A stretch of 33,094 nt of DNA, from the NCBI RefSeq assembly GCF_001590985.1, contig NZ_BCTX01000060.1, forward strand, positions 1 to 33,094, written 5' to 3'. A program made the translations under genes and the position numbers. Positions within the stretch are counted from its first letter, which is position 1, and each line of letters starts with the position of its first letter. The notes below the pieces were generated by a model, which was given only the letters and a program-made list of their open reading frames with translations, was not told the DNA's origin and ran no database searches. Source of the DNA: Novosphingobium naphthalenivorans NBRC 102051 (GTDB lineage Bacteria; Pseudomonadota; Alphaproteobacteria; Sphingomonadales; Sphingomonadaceae). Below are positions 16,704 to 25,454 of this stretch, piece by piece.

Positions 16704-16770
16704 CGTGGCTCTCCTCTTCACGGGAGACTACCGCAACGACAGAGGGTGCATCAAATGGAAATCCGCGCTT

Positions 16771-16798
16771 TCGTGCCGGCTATGCACGACCGGCACGA
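16771..16798. repeat. Perfect 9-base inverted repeat with 10-base spacer
   Basis: TCGTGCCGG (16771-16779) and CCGGCACGA (16790-16798) are exact reverse complements. On the plus strand the right arm runs into TTTT, a terminator-like arrangement, but no plus-strand gene precedes it. On the minus strand it follows the stop of the 44-residue frame by 14 bases and lies upstream of the 81-residue gene, so it could equally be that frame's transcript end or an operator. Confidence 0.6.
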
Positions 16799-16812
16799 TT
16801 TTGCGGCGCTGG

Positions 16813-16947
16813 TTACTGGCTCACCAGTGCATCCGCCGCGGTCAGCCCGCCCACCGGTTCCGTACTGCCTGCTTGAGCCATCAACGATGTCAGCATGGCA
16901 CCGATAAAAGAAATCGACGCGGCAACAAGGATCGTCCTGCGAATCAT
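16813..16947 (-). CDS. Possible 44-residue signal-peptide-bearing or membrane miniprotein
   Basis: The frame starts MIRRTILVAASISFIGAMLT and reads on to a short polar tail ending ALVSQ. The basic start plus hydrophobic core and MAQAGS suggest a signal peptide with cleavage near residues 25-27, leaving a tail of under 20 residues. A longer version starting at 17064 is possible but its extra part looks random. There is only a weak, distant purine stretch before the start. This frame and the ndk terminator are the only contents I see in the 419 bases between 16704 and 17122, apart from the inverted repeat. It may not be a real gene. Confidence 0.3.
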   Translation of the reverse strand: MIRRTILVAASISFIGAMLTSLMAQAGSTEPVGGLTAADALVSQ

Positions 16948-17061
16948 GTTAAAGCTGCCCCCAGTATCGCAGCCTCCACAAACGGATAGCCGCCCCATAC
17001 AAAAACACCCTGCGAGCCCGATGCTTATCTTTAGATAGTAACGGTGAAAAACGAGTCGTAC

Positions 17062-17093
17062 CAAAGGAAAAGGCCGCCGAAACCGGCGGCCTT
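17062..17093 (-). terminator. Intrinsic terminator of ndk
   Basis: A perfect 10-base-pair GC-rich stem (AAGGCCGCCG with CGGCGGCCTT, 17070-17093) closes a 4-base loop. On the minus strand it is followed by TTCCTTT. It begins 29 bases past the ndk stop, in the right orientation. Confidence 0.85.
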
Positions 17094-17122
17094 AGCCATT
17101 CTTACCAAGAATTAACCTTGGT

Positions 17123-17545
17123 TCAGCCGACGATTTCTTCCGGCTTGAAGAAGTAGGCGATCTCGATCGCGGCGTTCTCATCCGAGTCCGAACCGTGGAC
17201 CGAGTTGGCCTCGATCGATTCCGCGTAAGTCTTGCGGATGGTGCCTTCGGCGGCATCGGCCGGGTTGGTGGCGCCCATCACGTCGCGGTTGCGCTTCACG
17301 GCGTCTTCGCCTTCGAGCACCTGCACGACGACCGGCCCCGAGATCATGAACGAGACGAGATCGTTGAAAAACGGACGTTCCTTGTGGACCGCGTAGAAGC
17401 CCTCGGCCTGCTCCTTGGTCATCTGGATGCGCTTGGAAGCAACGACGCGCAGGCCGGCTTCTTCCAGCATCTTGGTGACACCGCCGGTCAGGTTACGGCG
17501 CGTGGCATCGGGCTTGATGATCGAGAAGGTGCGGGTAACCGCCAT
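17123..17545 (-). CDS. ndk: Nucleoside diphosphate kinase
   Basis: Ndk moves the gamma phosphate between nucleoside triphosphates and diphosphates and balances NTP and dNTP pools. The 140-residue protein is full length: TRTFSIIKPDA at the start, then GFYAVHKERPFF, MGATNPADAAEGTIR, and the active-site motif SVHGSDS with the phosphorylated histidine H117. It lies downstream of holC in the same direction with an 80-base gap, so it may have its own promoter. A strong hairpin terminator follows. Confidence 0.98.
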   Translation of the reverse strand: MAVTRTFSIIKPDATRRNLTGGVTKMLEEAGLRVVASKRIQMTKEQAEGFYAVHKERPFFNDLVSFMISGPVVVQVLEGEDAVKRNRDVMGATNPADAAEGTIRKTYAESIEANSVHGSDSDENAAIEIAYFFKPEEIVG

Positions 17546-17625
17546 GGTTCATTCCTTGCGAAGTGGAGGTGTTGTTGCTTGTTGCGCGCGCCCCTAGCCG
17601 GGATTGCCCGCAGCCGCAAGCGACC

Positions 17626-18063
17626 TCAGCCCGCCTGAATCCAGCGGCCACCTTCCTGCTTCCAGTAGAAATGCTCCACCCCTTCGCGGCCGCGCAGCAT
17701 CCGCCAGGTCTCACGGGCGTGCTGCACCGTGCGGTCGTCGAACAGGAAGAAGGTGCGCGCGAAGGGCACCTCGCCCTCGCGCCACTGGCCATCCGCAATA
17801 GCGAGGAAGTTCGCGCCGTTGAGCGGCTGGGGGGCCTCGGACAGCAGGATCGGCTGACGATCCTCCTGCCCTTCCCCGGCCATGCCATTGGCGAGGAAGC
17901 TGTCCTCGCCCAGCGACCACAGCGCCTGGCAGATGCGCTGGCGCTGCTGCGGGTCGGCGGAGACGACGAGGAGGCGCTCGCCCAGTTTCATCACGTTGCG
18001 CGCGATGAGCGGCAGCGCCGCCTCGGCGGGATCGCGGCTGAGCTGATAGAAATCCACGCGCAT
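17626..18063 (-). CDS. holC: DNA polymerase III chi subunit
   Basis: Chi links the clamp loader to single-stranded DNA-binding protein at the replication fork. The 145-residue protein starts MRVDFYQLSRDPAEAAL and contains LGERLLVVSADPQQRQRICQALW, NGMAGE.EDRQPILLSE and a terminal part rich in aromatic residues (REGVEHFYWKQEGGRWIQ), as in alphaproteobacterial HolC. The start is 23 bases after the pepA stop; a long upstream extension of the frame runs antisense through pepA's own reading and is not credible. The pepA-holC order is conserved widely in proteobacteria and supports the assignment. Confidence 0.93.
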   Translation of the reverse strand: MRVDFYQLSRDPAEAALPLIARNVMKLGERLLVVSADPQQRQRICQALWSLGEDSFLANGMAGEGQEDRQPILLSEAPQPLNGANFLAIADGQWREGEVPFARTFFLFDDRTVQHARETWRMLRGREGVEHFYWKQEGGRWIQAG

Positions 18064-18086
18064 CAGCCGCGTCCCCGCTTCCGTTC

Positions 18087-19550
18087 TCAGGCCTCGGCCG
18101 TGTCGCGCACGAAGCGGTCGAGCAGGCGCACGCCGAAGCCGGTTGCCCCCTTGTCCCACGTCGCGCCCGGCTTGTCGGACCAGACGGTCCCGGCAATGTC
18201 GAGGTGCGCCCAGGGCGTGTCGTTCTCGATGAAACGCTTGAGGAACTGCGCCGCCGTGATCGAGCCGCCGAAGCGGGTGCCGACGTTCTTCATGTCGGCA
18301 ATGGCACTGTCGAGCTGCTTGTCGTAGGCCGGGCCCATCGGGAAGCGCCACAAGCGGTCGCCCGAAGCGTCGCCTGCCGCGCTGAGCGCGGCGGCAAGAT
18401 CGTCGTTGTTCGAGAACAGGCCAGCATATTCATGCGCCAGCGAAGCGATGATCGCGCCGGTCAGCGTCGCCAGATCCACGATCTTGGCGGGGCCGTATTC
18501 GCGCTGCACCCAGGTGAGCGCATCGCACAGCACCAGACGGCCTTCGGCGTCGGTATTGATGACTTCGATGGTCTGGCCCGACATCGAGGTCACGACATCG
18601 CCGGGGCGCTGGGCCTTGCCATCGGGCATGTTCTCGACGAGGCCGCACACGCCGATCACATTGGCCTTGGCCTTGCGCAGCGCGAGCGTGAGCATGGTTC
18701 CAGCCACGGCACCGGCGCCGCCCATGTCCCACTTCATGTCTTCCATGCCTGCCGGGGGCTTGAGGCTGATGCCGCCGGTATCGAACGTCACGCCCTTGCC
18801 GACGAAAGCGACGGGCTTGTCACCTTCGGCGCCGCCCAGCCATTCCATCACCAGCAGCCGCGCCGGACGCGCCGAACCCTGCGCCACGCCGAGCAGCGAG
18901 CCCATGCCGAGCGCGGCCATTTCCTTCTCGTCCAGTACGCGGATCTTGAGGCCGGTGCCTTCCATCTTCGCCTTGCAGCGTTCGACGAACGTCTCCGGAT
19001 AGATCGTGTTCGCCGGTTCCGTGACCAGTTCGCGGGTGAAGGACACGCCAGCAGCCACGGCCTGCTCGATCGCCCACAGCGCTTCGGTGCCTTCGGGCGC
19101 GCCGGCCAGCGCGATTTCACTGAGCGTCGGCTTCTTGTCGTCGGTCAGCTTGGTGCGATAGACATCGTGGCGCCAGGAACGCAGCACGGCGCCAAGCAAG
19201 GCACTGCCGGCTTCCTCGGCGGACAGGCCCGCTCCGGTCAGGTCCAGTGTCAGAGCGGTTTCGCCCGAAGTCAGGTACTTCGCAACGATTGCGGCCCCCG
19301 CCTTCTCGATCGCGCCCTTGCGGTCCTTGGCGTCCGCCGCGCCGACCCCGGCCAGCGCCACGCGCACGACTTTGCCGTCACGCTCGACGAAACCTTCGAA
19401 CATCTGCCCGGCCTTGCCGGAAAAACGGGCCATTTTCGCGGCTTCGGCCAGCACCGGCTCAAGATCGGCAGGCACGGCGTCCTGGTTGACGAGACGGGCG
19501 GCAAGACGCGCGGAACTGGCAACCGACGCATCAAGGAACTGGATTTGCAT
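18087..19550 (-). CDS. pepA: Leucyl aminopeptidase (M17 family, cytosol aminopeptidase)
   Basis: A two-metal exopeptidase that removes N-terminal residues, preferably leucine, from peptides in the cytosol. The 487-residue protein has the usual N-terminal macro-like domain and a C-terminal catalytic domain. Diagnostic segments are VGKGVTFDTGGISLKP near residue 260, with the catalytic lysine and first metal aspartate, and NTDAEGRLVL at 332-341, with metal ligands D334 and E336 and catalytic R338. In E. coli PepA also binds DNA at cer sites and the carAB promoter; whether this homologue does so is unknown. The start MQIQFLDASV has AGGAGA just upstream; a 16-codon extension is rejected. It diverges from lptD with 95 bases between the two starts. 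Confidence 0.97.
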   Translation of the reverse strand: MQIQFLDASVASSARLAARLVNQDAVPADLEPVLAEAAKMARFSGKAGQMFEGFVERDGKVVRVALAGVGAADAKDRKGAIEKAGAAIVAKYLTSGETALTLDLTGAGLSAEEAGSALLGAVLRSWRHDVYRTKLTDDKKPTLSEIALAGAPEGTEALWAIEQAVAAGVSFTRELVTEPANTIYPETFVERCKAKMEGTGLKIRVLDEKEMAALGMGSLLGVAQGSARPARLLVMEWLGGAEGDKPVAFVGKGVTFDTGGISLKPPAGMEDMKWDMGGAGAVAGTMLTLALRKAKANVIGVCGLVENMPDGKAQRPGDVVTSMSGQTIEVINTDAEGRLVLCDALTWVQREYGPAKIVDLATLTGAIIASLAHEYAGLFSNNDDLAAALSAAGDASGDRLWRFPMGPAYDKQLDSAIADMKNVGTRFGGSITAAQFLKRFIENDTPWAHLDIAGTVWSDKPGATWDKGATGFGVRLLDRFVRDTAEA

Positions 19551-19645
19551 GGAATCTCCTGGATCTTCGCAGCGAAGCGCCCAACTTGTGCGCTTCACCG
19601 CATCACTGGATTGCAGTTAGGCACAGGCGGTGCGATAGGCAAGCC

Positions 19646-21967
19646 ATGCTCCCTGCCGTGCAGATCCTTCCCCGAGCGCTGACTGGCCACTCGCGCGCCC
19701 TGTCGCTGGCCTCTTTGGCGCTCGGCATCGCCGCGTTCACCACGCCCCATCTCGCCCGGGCGCAAGACCTCGCGCACCCTGACGACAGCGCCTCTGCAGA
19801 GGAACAGCCGGCCGGGACGCCAGCCGCGACGCCACCCGCGACGGGCGCCGACGAACACATCGCCTTTTCGGCGGACACCGTCGACTATGACGAGAATTCC
19901 GAACAGGTCACGGCCAGCGGCAATGTCGTGATGAAGCGCGGGGAGCAATCGGTGCGCGCCGATACTGTCGCGTGGAACCGCAAGACCGGCCAGATCGTCG
20001 CCAGCGGCGATGTCCGCCTTCTCGATCAGGACGGCAACCAGCTGTTCACGGATCGCGTCGAACTGACCGACGAACTCAAGACCGGCATGATGGAAAACAT
20101 GCTGCTGGTCATGCGCGAGGGCGGCCGGCTGGCCGCACTCAAGGGTGAGCGCATCGCCAACGGCGACGTCATTCTCAATCACGCCGCCTATACCGGCTGC
20201 GATGTTACGGACGAGGACGGGTGCGCCAGGAAGCCGACCTGGCGGGTCATCGCCAAGAGCGTGCTCTACAGCGAGGAACGCCACCGCATCCGCTTCAAGA
20301 ACGCGCGGCTGGAATTGTTCGGGGCCGTTCAGGTGCCGCTGCTCGGCCTGACCGTCAGCACCGATGGCCACGCCGTCTCGGGTATGCTGATCCCGGACTT
20401 GCAGTCGACCCCGTCAAACGGCTTCCAGATCGGCGAATCGTATTACTGGAAGATCGACGAAAACCGCGATCTGACCGCAGGCCTTGCCGCTTATACCAAG
20501 GCGGCACCGATGGGCTCGATCGAGTACCGGGCGCTGACCAGCAACGGCGCCTACCAGATCACCGGCTATGCCACGGCCAGCAACAAGATACCGATCTTCG
20601 GCTCCAGCTCGACCACCACCAGCGACGGCGTGAGCGCCTTTCGCGGCTATATCTTCGCCAACGGCAAGTTCCAGCTCGACGAGCACTGGAGCGTAACCGC
20701 CTCGATCCGGCGCGCGACCGACCGCACTTTCCTGCGCCGCTACGACATCAGCCGCGACGACCGCCTGCGCTCGATGATCAATGTCGAGCGAATCGATCAG
20801 GACAGCTATTTCTCCTTTGCCGGCTATGCCACGCAGACCTTGCAGGCCAGCCGCGACCAGGGCCTGATCCCCGTCGCTTTCCCGGTGATCGACTACCGCC
20901 ACCGCTTCGACGATCCACTGCTGGGCGGCAAGATCGAGACGCAGATCAACACGCTGGGTATCTCCCGCACCGATGGGCAGGACACCCAGCGCGCCTTCGC
21001 CAGCGCGCAATGGACGCTGCGGCGGATTACCGGCATGGGCCAGGAAGTGGTGCTGACCGGCCTTGCCCGCGGCGACGTCTACCATTCCGACGAGAACGCG
21101 GCGACGAGCACGGTCATCTACCAGGGTGATCCGGGCTGGCAGGGCCGCGCTATTGCCCTGGCGGCGGTGGATGTGAAATGGCCGCTGGTCGGTGCCGCGC
21201 TGGGCGGAACGCAAGTGTTCACCCCGCGCATTCAGCTCGTTGCCAGCCCCACGATCCGCAACCTCGCGGTGCCCAACGAAGATTCGCGTGCGATCGAGCT
21301 GGAAACCAGCAACCTGTTCTCGCTCAACCGCTTCCCCGGCTACGACCGGATCGAGGACGGCGTGCGATTCACCTATGGCTTCGACTGGAAATTCGAAGCC
21401 CCGCGCTGGCGGATCATGACCACGCTCGGCCAGTCTGTCCGGCTGAACGACAAGCCCACGCTGCTGCCGGAAGGCACCGGCCTGACCGGCAAGACATCCG
21501 ATATCGTCGGCCGCGTCGAAGTACGCTACCGCGATTTCATCAACGTCATCCACCGCTTCCGTCTCGACAAGGACAGCCTGGCGATCCGCCGCAACGAGTT
21601 CGACGCGGTGATCGGCAATACCAAGACCTATGCCGAAATCGGCTACACCAAGCTCAACCGCGACATTTCCAGCAGCATCGAGGATTTGCAGGACCGCGAG
21701 GAAGTGCGCGCCGCGGGCCGTATCGCCTTTGCCCGGTACTGGTCGCTGTTCGGCTCGGCCGTCATCAACCTGACCGACCGCCAGGAAGATCCCACATACG
21801 GTTCGGACGGGTTCCAGCCCCTGCGCACGCGCGTAGGCGCTTCCTATGAGGACGACTGTATGCAGATCGCCCTCACCTGGCGGCGGGACTACCAGACGAC
21901 AGGCGATGCCAAGAAGGGCGACTCGTTCCAGGTCCGCTTCAGCCTCAAGAACATCGGCTTGCGGTAA
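19646..21967 (+). CDS. lptD: LPS-assembly protein LptD
   Basis: LptD is the outer-membrane beta-barrel that, plugged by LptE, inserts lipopolysaccharide into the outer leaflet. The 773-residue precursor has a signal peptide ending about LARAQD, an Ala/Pro-rich linker, an OstA/LptA-like beta-jellyroll (about 70-200, AFSADTVDYDENSEQVTASGN), then a barrel that ends in FSLKNIGLR. Cysteines are few: C185, C193 and C738. E. coli has four, forming two interdomain disulfides, so here at most one can form between the jellyroll side and the barrel end. The start MLPAVQ is 20 codons inside the open frame and gives the best signal peptide. It leads the lptD-surA-pdxA-rsmA cluster. Confidence 0.96.
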   Translation: MLPAVQILPRALTGHSRALSLASLALGIAAFTTPHLARAQDLAHPDDSASAEEQPAGTPAATPPATGADEHIAFSADTVDYDENSEQVTASGNVVMKRGEQSVRADTVAWNRKTGQIVASGDVRLLDQDGNQLFTDRVELTDELKTGMMENMLLVMREGGRLAALKGERIANGDVILNHAAYTGCDVTDEDGCARKPTWRVIAKSVLYSEERHRIRFKNARLELFGAVQVPLLGLTVSTDGHAVSGMLIPDLQSTPSNGFQIGESYYWKIDENRDLTAGLAAYTKAAPMGSIEYRALTSNGAYQITGYATASNKIPIFGSSSTTTSDGVSAFRGYIFANGKFQLDEHWSVTASIRRATDRTFLRRYDISRDDRLRSMINVERIDQDSYFSFAGYATQTLQASRDQGLIPVAFPVIDYRHRFDDPLLGGKIETQINTLGISRTDGQDTQRAFASAQWTLRRITGMGQEVVLTGLARGDVYHSDENAATSTVIYQGDPGWQGRAIALAAVDVKWPLVGAALGGTQVFTPRIQLVASPTIRNLAVPNEDSRAIELETSNLFSLNRFPGYDRIEDGVRFTYGFDWKFEAPRWRIMTTLGQSVRLNDKPTLLPEGTGLTGKTSDIVGRVEVRYRDFINVIHRFRLDKDSLAIRRNEFDAVIGNTKTYAEIGYTKLNRDISSSIEDLQDREEVRAAGRIAFARYWSLFGSAVINLTDRQEDPTYGSDGFQPLRTRVGASYEDDCMQIALTWRRDYQTTGDAKKGDSFQVRFSLKNIGLR

Positions 21968-22002
21968 AACGCGGCCCGTGCGGCGGCTGATCCGGGGATT
22001 TA

Positions 22003-22055
22003 CCGATATCCATGGCTTTGCGCCCGTTGGCAGGCCGGTGCAAAGCCGCTATCGG
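22003..22055 (+). repeat. Large imperfect hairpin between lptD and surA
   Basis: Nested arms CCGATA (22003-22008) with TATCGG (22050-22055) and GGCTTTGC (22014-22021) with GCAAAGCC (22040-22047) form an interrupted 14-base-pair stem starting 35 bases after the lptD stop. No U-run follows, so it looks more like a processing, pausing or leader structure than a simple terminator. Confidence 0.6.
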
Positions 22056-22106
22056 GTGTGCTCATTTTCGGTTAAGCCGCGCCGCGGCAGAAACTGCAGC
22101 AGATGC

Positions 22107-22156
22107 GGCAGGGCTGTACACAGGCTGCCTGCCATGAATTGTCCGGCCCGGGCCGG
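22107..22156 (+). repeat. Two further dyads immediately before surA
   Basis: GGCAGG (22107-22112) pairs with CCTGCC (22128-22133), and CCGGCCCGGGCCGG (22143-22156) is a perfect 14-base palindrome, ending 14 bases before the surA start codon. A short frame, MNCPARAG, occupies 22134-22160 between them; I see no other evidence that it is translated. Confidence 0.55.
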
Positions 22157-22170
22157 TTGAAGACGGGATT

Positions 22171-23541
22171 GTGATCACGGTGCAAGCAGTCAATCGCAGC
22201 AGCTCCTTCAAGCGCGCGTTCATTACCATCGGCAGCCTTGCCGCACTGGCCGGAACGCTGGCCGCTCCGGGCGCCATGGCCCAGGATGCGGCGCAGGGGC
22301 AGATTGTCATCCCCGACAACGTCAAGATCTTCGGCAATGACAATCCCAACGTCCGCCGTGCGACGGCCGTGGTCAACGGTGACGTCATCACCGGCACCGA
22401 CGTCGACCAGCGCCTCGCCCTGATCGTTGCCGCCAACCAGGGCAAGATCAGCGACGACGAAATGAAGCGCCTGCGCCTGCAGGTCCTGCGCAACCTGATC
22501 GACGAGACGCTGCAGATCCAGGAAGCCAAGGCTTCGGACATCGATATCTCGCAGGCCGAGGTCGACCAGTCCTACGCCCGCGTCGCCGCGCAGAACTTCA
22601 ACCAGAACACCAGCGCGATGGACGCTTACCTCAAGCGCATCGGTTCGTCGCCGGCTTCGCTCAAGCGTCAGATTCGCGGCGAAATGTCCTGGCAGCGCCT
22701 GCTCCAGCGCAACATTTCCCCGTTCATCAACGTCTCCGACGACGAAGTGAACGAGATGCTCGCGCGGCTCAAGGCCGCCAAGGGCACCGACGAGTACCGT
22801 CTTGGTGAAATCTACCTGTCGGCCACGCCCGACGCGCGTCAGCAGGTTTATGACAACGCCACGCAGATCGTGCAGCAGCTCAAGCAGGGCGGCAGCTTCG
22901 TGGCCTATGCCCGCCAGTATTCGCAGGCCTCGACGGCAGCGGTAGGCGGCGATCTCGGCTGGATCCGGCTTGCCCAGCTCCCCGCCGAACTGTCGACCGT
23001 GGCGCGCGAAATGCAGCCCGGCCAGCTCGTCGGCCCGATCGAAGTGCCCGGCGGCTTTGACATCCTTTACCTGATAGACAAGCGCCAGGTGCTCACGACC
23101 GACCCGCGCGACGCGATTCTCTCGCTCAAGCAGATTTCGATCAGCTTCCCCAAGGGCACCACCGAAGCCCAGGCCGGCCAGAAGGCCGAGGCTTTCGCGA
23201 ATGCGATCAAGGCTGCCAAGGGCTGCGGCGACGTCGACAAGGTGGCGACCGGCATCGGCGCTCAGGTCGTCGCCAACGATCAGGTCAAGGCGCGCGATCT
23301 GCCCGGCCCGATCCAGAACGCGATCCTCCAGCTCTCGCCCGGCGAAACGATGCCTCCGTTCGGCTCGGTCGAAGACGGCGTGCGCATCCTGATGCTCTGC
23401 GGCCGCGACGATCCGCAACAGGCCGACCAGGGCCCGACCTTCGAACAGCTTCAGGCCCAGCTTGAGGATGACCGCATCAACAAGCGCGCGCAGATGTACC
23501 TGCGCGACTTGCGGCGCGACGCCATCATCGAATACGACTGA
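22171..23541 (+). CDS. surA: Periplasmic chaperone / peptidyl-prolyl isomerase SurA
   Basis: SurA escorts unfolded outer-membrane proteins, including LptD, through the periplasm. The 456-residue precursor has a signal peptide ending near GAMAQD, a SurA N-terminal chaperone domain (about 60-200, with TDVDQRLALIVAANQG), then two parvulin-like regions. The first (about 205-305, RLGEIYLSA, GGDLGWIRLAQLP, GPIEVPGGFDILYL) is well preserved; the second (about 320-410) is degenerate and probably inactive. The start is GTG at 22171 with a poor ribosome-binding site; GTG at 22180 would serve nearly as well. The gene sits directly downstream of lptD after a structured 203-base gap and upstream of pdxA by 20 bases, the textbook order. 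Confidence 0.94.
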   Translation: MITVQAVNRSSSFKRAFITIGSLAALAGTLAAPGAMAQDAAQGQIVIPDNVKIFGNDNPNVRRATAVVNGDVITGTDVDQRLALIVAANQGKISDDEMKRLRLQVLRNLIDETLQIQEAKASDIDISQAEVDQSYARVAAQNFNQNTSAMDAYLKRIGSSPASLKRQIRGEMSWQRLLQRNISPFINVSDDEVNEMLARLKAAKGTDEYRLGEIYLSATPDARQQVYDNATQIVQQLKQGGSFVAYARQYSQASTAAVGGDLGWIRLAQLPAELSTVAREMQPGQLVGPIEVPGGFDILYLIDKRQVLTTDPRDAILSLKQISISFPKGTTEAQAGQKAEAFANAIKAAKGCGDVDKVATGIGAQVVANDQVKARDLPGPIQNAILQLSPGETMPPFGSVEDGVRILMLCGRDDPQQADQGPTFEQLQAQLEDDRINKRAQMYLRDLRRDAIIEYD

Positions 23542-23561
23542 TCGCTGGCGGGGCCTTTGAC

Positions 23562-24575
23562 ATGACGGTCATCGCTGCCCCGCTTGCCGTATCGCTGGGC
23601 GATCCTTCCGGCATTGCCCCGGAACTGATCGCCGAAGCCTGGGCGCGGCGCGAGGAATGCGGGCTGGCGCCCTTCTTCGTGGTAGGCGGAGCGAACGTGC
23701 TGCGGGCAGCGGCTGCCACGCGCGGCATCGATCTGCCCATCGTCCCGATCGAAGATCCCGGCGAAGCGGCCAGCGCCTTTTCCGACGGCCTGCCCGTGCT
23801 CGGCGCGCAGGACTGCACGCCCTGTTTCGGCTCGCCCGCACGCGAAGGCGCCGAACTGGCGCTCCATTCGCTGACACGTGCCACCGAACTGGCCCTGTCC
23901 GGCAAGGCTGGCGGTGTCGTGACCGGCCCCATCGCCAAGTCGAAACTCGCCCAGGTGGGCTTCACCCAGCCGGGCCAGACCGAATTTCTCGCCGATGCTT
24001 GCGGATTGCCGCATGAAAGCGCGGTGATGATGCTGGCCGGTCCTTCGCTGCGCACCGTGCCGCTCACCGTGCATGAAGCATTGGCGGCCGTGCCGGCCCT
24101 CATCACGCGCGACCTGATCGAACGCAAGACACGCATCATCGCCAGCGCCCTTGCCCGCGATTTTGGCCTGCCTGCCCCGCGGATCGCCGTGACGGGGCTC
24201 AACCCGCACGCGGGCGAAGATGGCCGCATGGGCCGCGAAGAGATCGAGGTGATCTCGCCTGCCATCGCCGCACTGCAGGCCGAGGACCTCTCCGTCACCG
24301 GCCCGCACCCGGCCGATGCGCTCTTCGCCGCGCATGAGCGCGAGAAGTTCGACGTGGCGCTGTGCATGTACCACGACCAGGCGCTGATCCCGATCAAGAC
24401 GCTCGATTTCGATCAGGGCGTGAATGTCACGCTTGGCCTGCCCATCGTACGCACCTCGCCCGACCACGGGACCGCCTTCGGCATTGCCGGCAAGGGCATG
24501 GCCAGCGCCGGAGCCATGATCGCCGCGATCCGCATGGCCGGCGAATGCGCGGCGCGGCGGGCGGCCGGCCTCTGA
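23562..24575 (+). CDS. pdxA: 4-hydroxythreonine-4-phosphate dehydrogenase
   Basis: PdxA oxidises 4-phosphohydroxy-L-threonine in the DXP-dependent route to pyridoxal phosphate. The 337-residue protein opens with AVSLGDPSGIAPEL, the family signature. The three metal-binding histidines are in place: H171 (LTVHEA), H216 (GLNPHAGEDG) and H271 (MYHDQALIPIKTL). VVTGPIAKSKL and TSPDHGTAFGIAGKG complete the conserved set. It lies between surA (20 bases upstream) and rsmA (41 bases downstream) in one likely transcript. Confidence 0.98.
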   Translation: MTVIAAPLAVSLGDPSGIAPELIAEAWARREECGLAPFFVVGGANVLRAAAATRGIDLPIVPIEDPGEAASAFSDGLPVLGAQDCTPCFGSPAREGAELALHSLTRATELALSGKAGGVVTGPIAKSKLAQVGFTQPGQTEFLADACGLPHESAVMMLAGPSLRTVPLTVHEALAAVPALITRDLIERKTRIIASALARDFGLPAPRIAVTGLNPHAGEDGRMGREEIEVISPAIAALQAEDLSVTGPHPADALFAAHEREKFDVALCMYHDQALIPIKTLDFDQGVNVTLGLPIVRTSPDHGTAFGIAGKGMASAGAMIAAIRMAGECAARRAAGL

Positions 24576-24616
24576 TCCGCCTTCCCGTACCGGGCACCAG
24601 CGGCTAGGGAAGCCCC

Positions 24617-25447
24617 GTGACCGACACTTCCCCTTCCCTGCCCCCCTTGCGCGAGGTGATCGCCAAGCACGGCCTCTCCGCCAGCAAGGCACTGGGCCAG
24701 AACTTCCTGTTCGACGAGCAGTTGCTCGACCGCATCGCCGCTATCCCTAGATCGCTGCAAGGCCAGCAAGTGCTCGAAGTCGGGCCCGGCCCCGGCGGCC
24801 TCACCCGCGCCCTGCTGCGTGCGGGGGCACAGGTCACGGCCATCGAGATGGACCGCCGCTGCCTGCCCGCGCTCGCCGAAGTCGAAGCCGCGTTTCCCGG
24901 CAAGCTCAAGGTCATCGAAGGCGACGCGATGAAGATCGCGCCTGCCACCTTGTTCGGCGGCCCCTATCACGTGGTTGCCAACCTGCCTTACAACGTAGGC
25001 ACTGCCCTGTTCACCGGCTGGCTCTCCGGCGAGGAGTGGCCGCCGCAATGGCGCTCGCTCACGCTGATGTTTCAGGAGGAAGTCGCGCGCCGCATCGTCG
25101 CCGCGCCGGACACGTCCGCCTATGGCCGCCTCGCAGTGCTGGCGCAGTGGCGCTCGCAGGCGAAGCTGGCGATGAAAGTCCACCGCAGCGCCTTCACGCC
25201 GCCGCCCAAGGTGATGTCCGCCATTGTCCATGTCGTGCCCGGCGAGGCTCCGCAGGGCGTCTCCATGCGCGTGCTGGAGCGCGTGACCGAAGCCGCCTTC
25301 GGCCAGCGCCGCAAGATGCTGCGCCAGAGCCTGAAAGGCGTGCCTGGCGCGCTGGAGGCCCTGGAAACGCTGGGCATCGATCCCCAGCGCCGCGCCGAGA
25401 CCCTATCGGTGGCCGAATTCGTCGCCGTCGCCCGCACGCTGTCCTGA
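24617..25447 (+). CDS. rsmA: 16S rRNA dimethyladenosine transferase (A1518/A1519)
   Basis: RsmA (KsgA) dimethylates two adjacent adenosines near the 3' end of 16S rRNA with S-adenosylmethionine, a late ribosome-assembly checkpoint; its loss gives kasugamycin resistance in other bacteria. The 276-residue protein has LGQNFLFD (26-33), the SAM motif EVGPGPGG (54-61), the acidic EMDRRC segment and the catalytic NLPY (122-125). The start is GTG at 24617, preceded by GGGA; no ATG fits the conserved start. It closes the lptD-surA-pdxA-rsmA unit and converges on malate synthase. Confidence 0.97.
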   Translation: MTDTSPSLPPLREVIAKHGLSASKALGQNFLFDEQLLDRIAAIPRSLQGQQVLEVGPGPGGLTRALLRAGAQVTAIEMDRRCLPALAEVEAAFPGKLKVIEGDAMKIAPATLFGGPYHVVANLPYNVGTALFTGWLSGEEWPPQWRSLTLMFQEEVARRIVAAPDTSAYGRLAVLAQWRSQAKLAMKVHRSAFTPPPKVMSAIVHVVPGEAPQGVSMRVLERVTEAAFGQRRKMLRQSLKGVPGALEALETLGIDPQRRAETLSVAEFVAVARTLS

Positions 25448-25454
25448 ACGCAGA

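Noticed and set aside
18204..19682. A 492-codon frame opposite pepA
   Set aside because: It lacks any known motif and covers the fully conserved aminopeptidase in antisense.
22072..23418. A 448-codon frame opposite surA
   Set aside because: surA is supported by signal peptide, domains and operon order; the opposite frame shows none of these.
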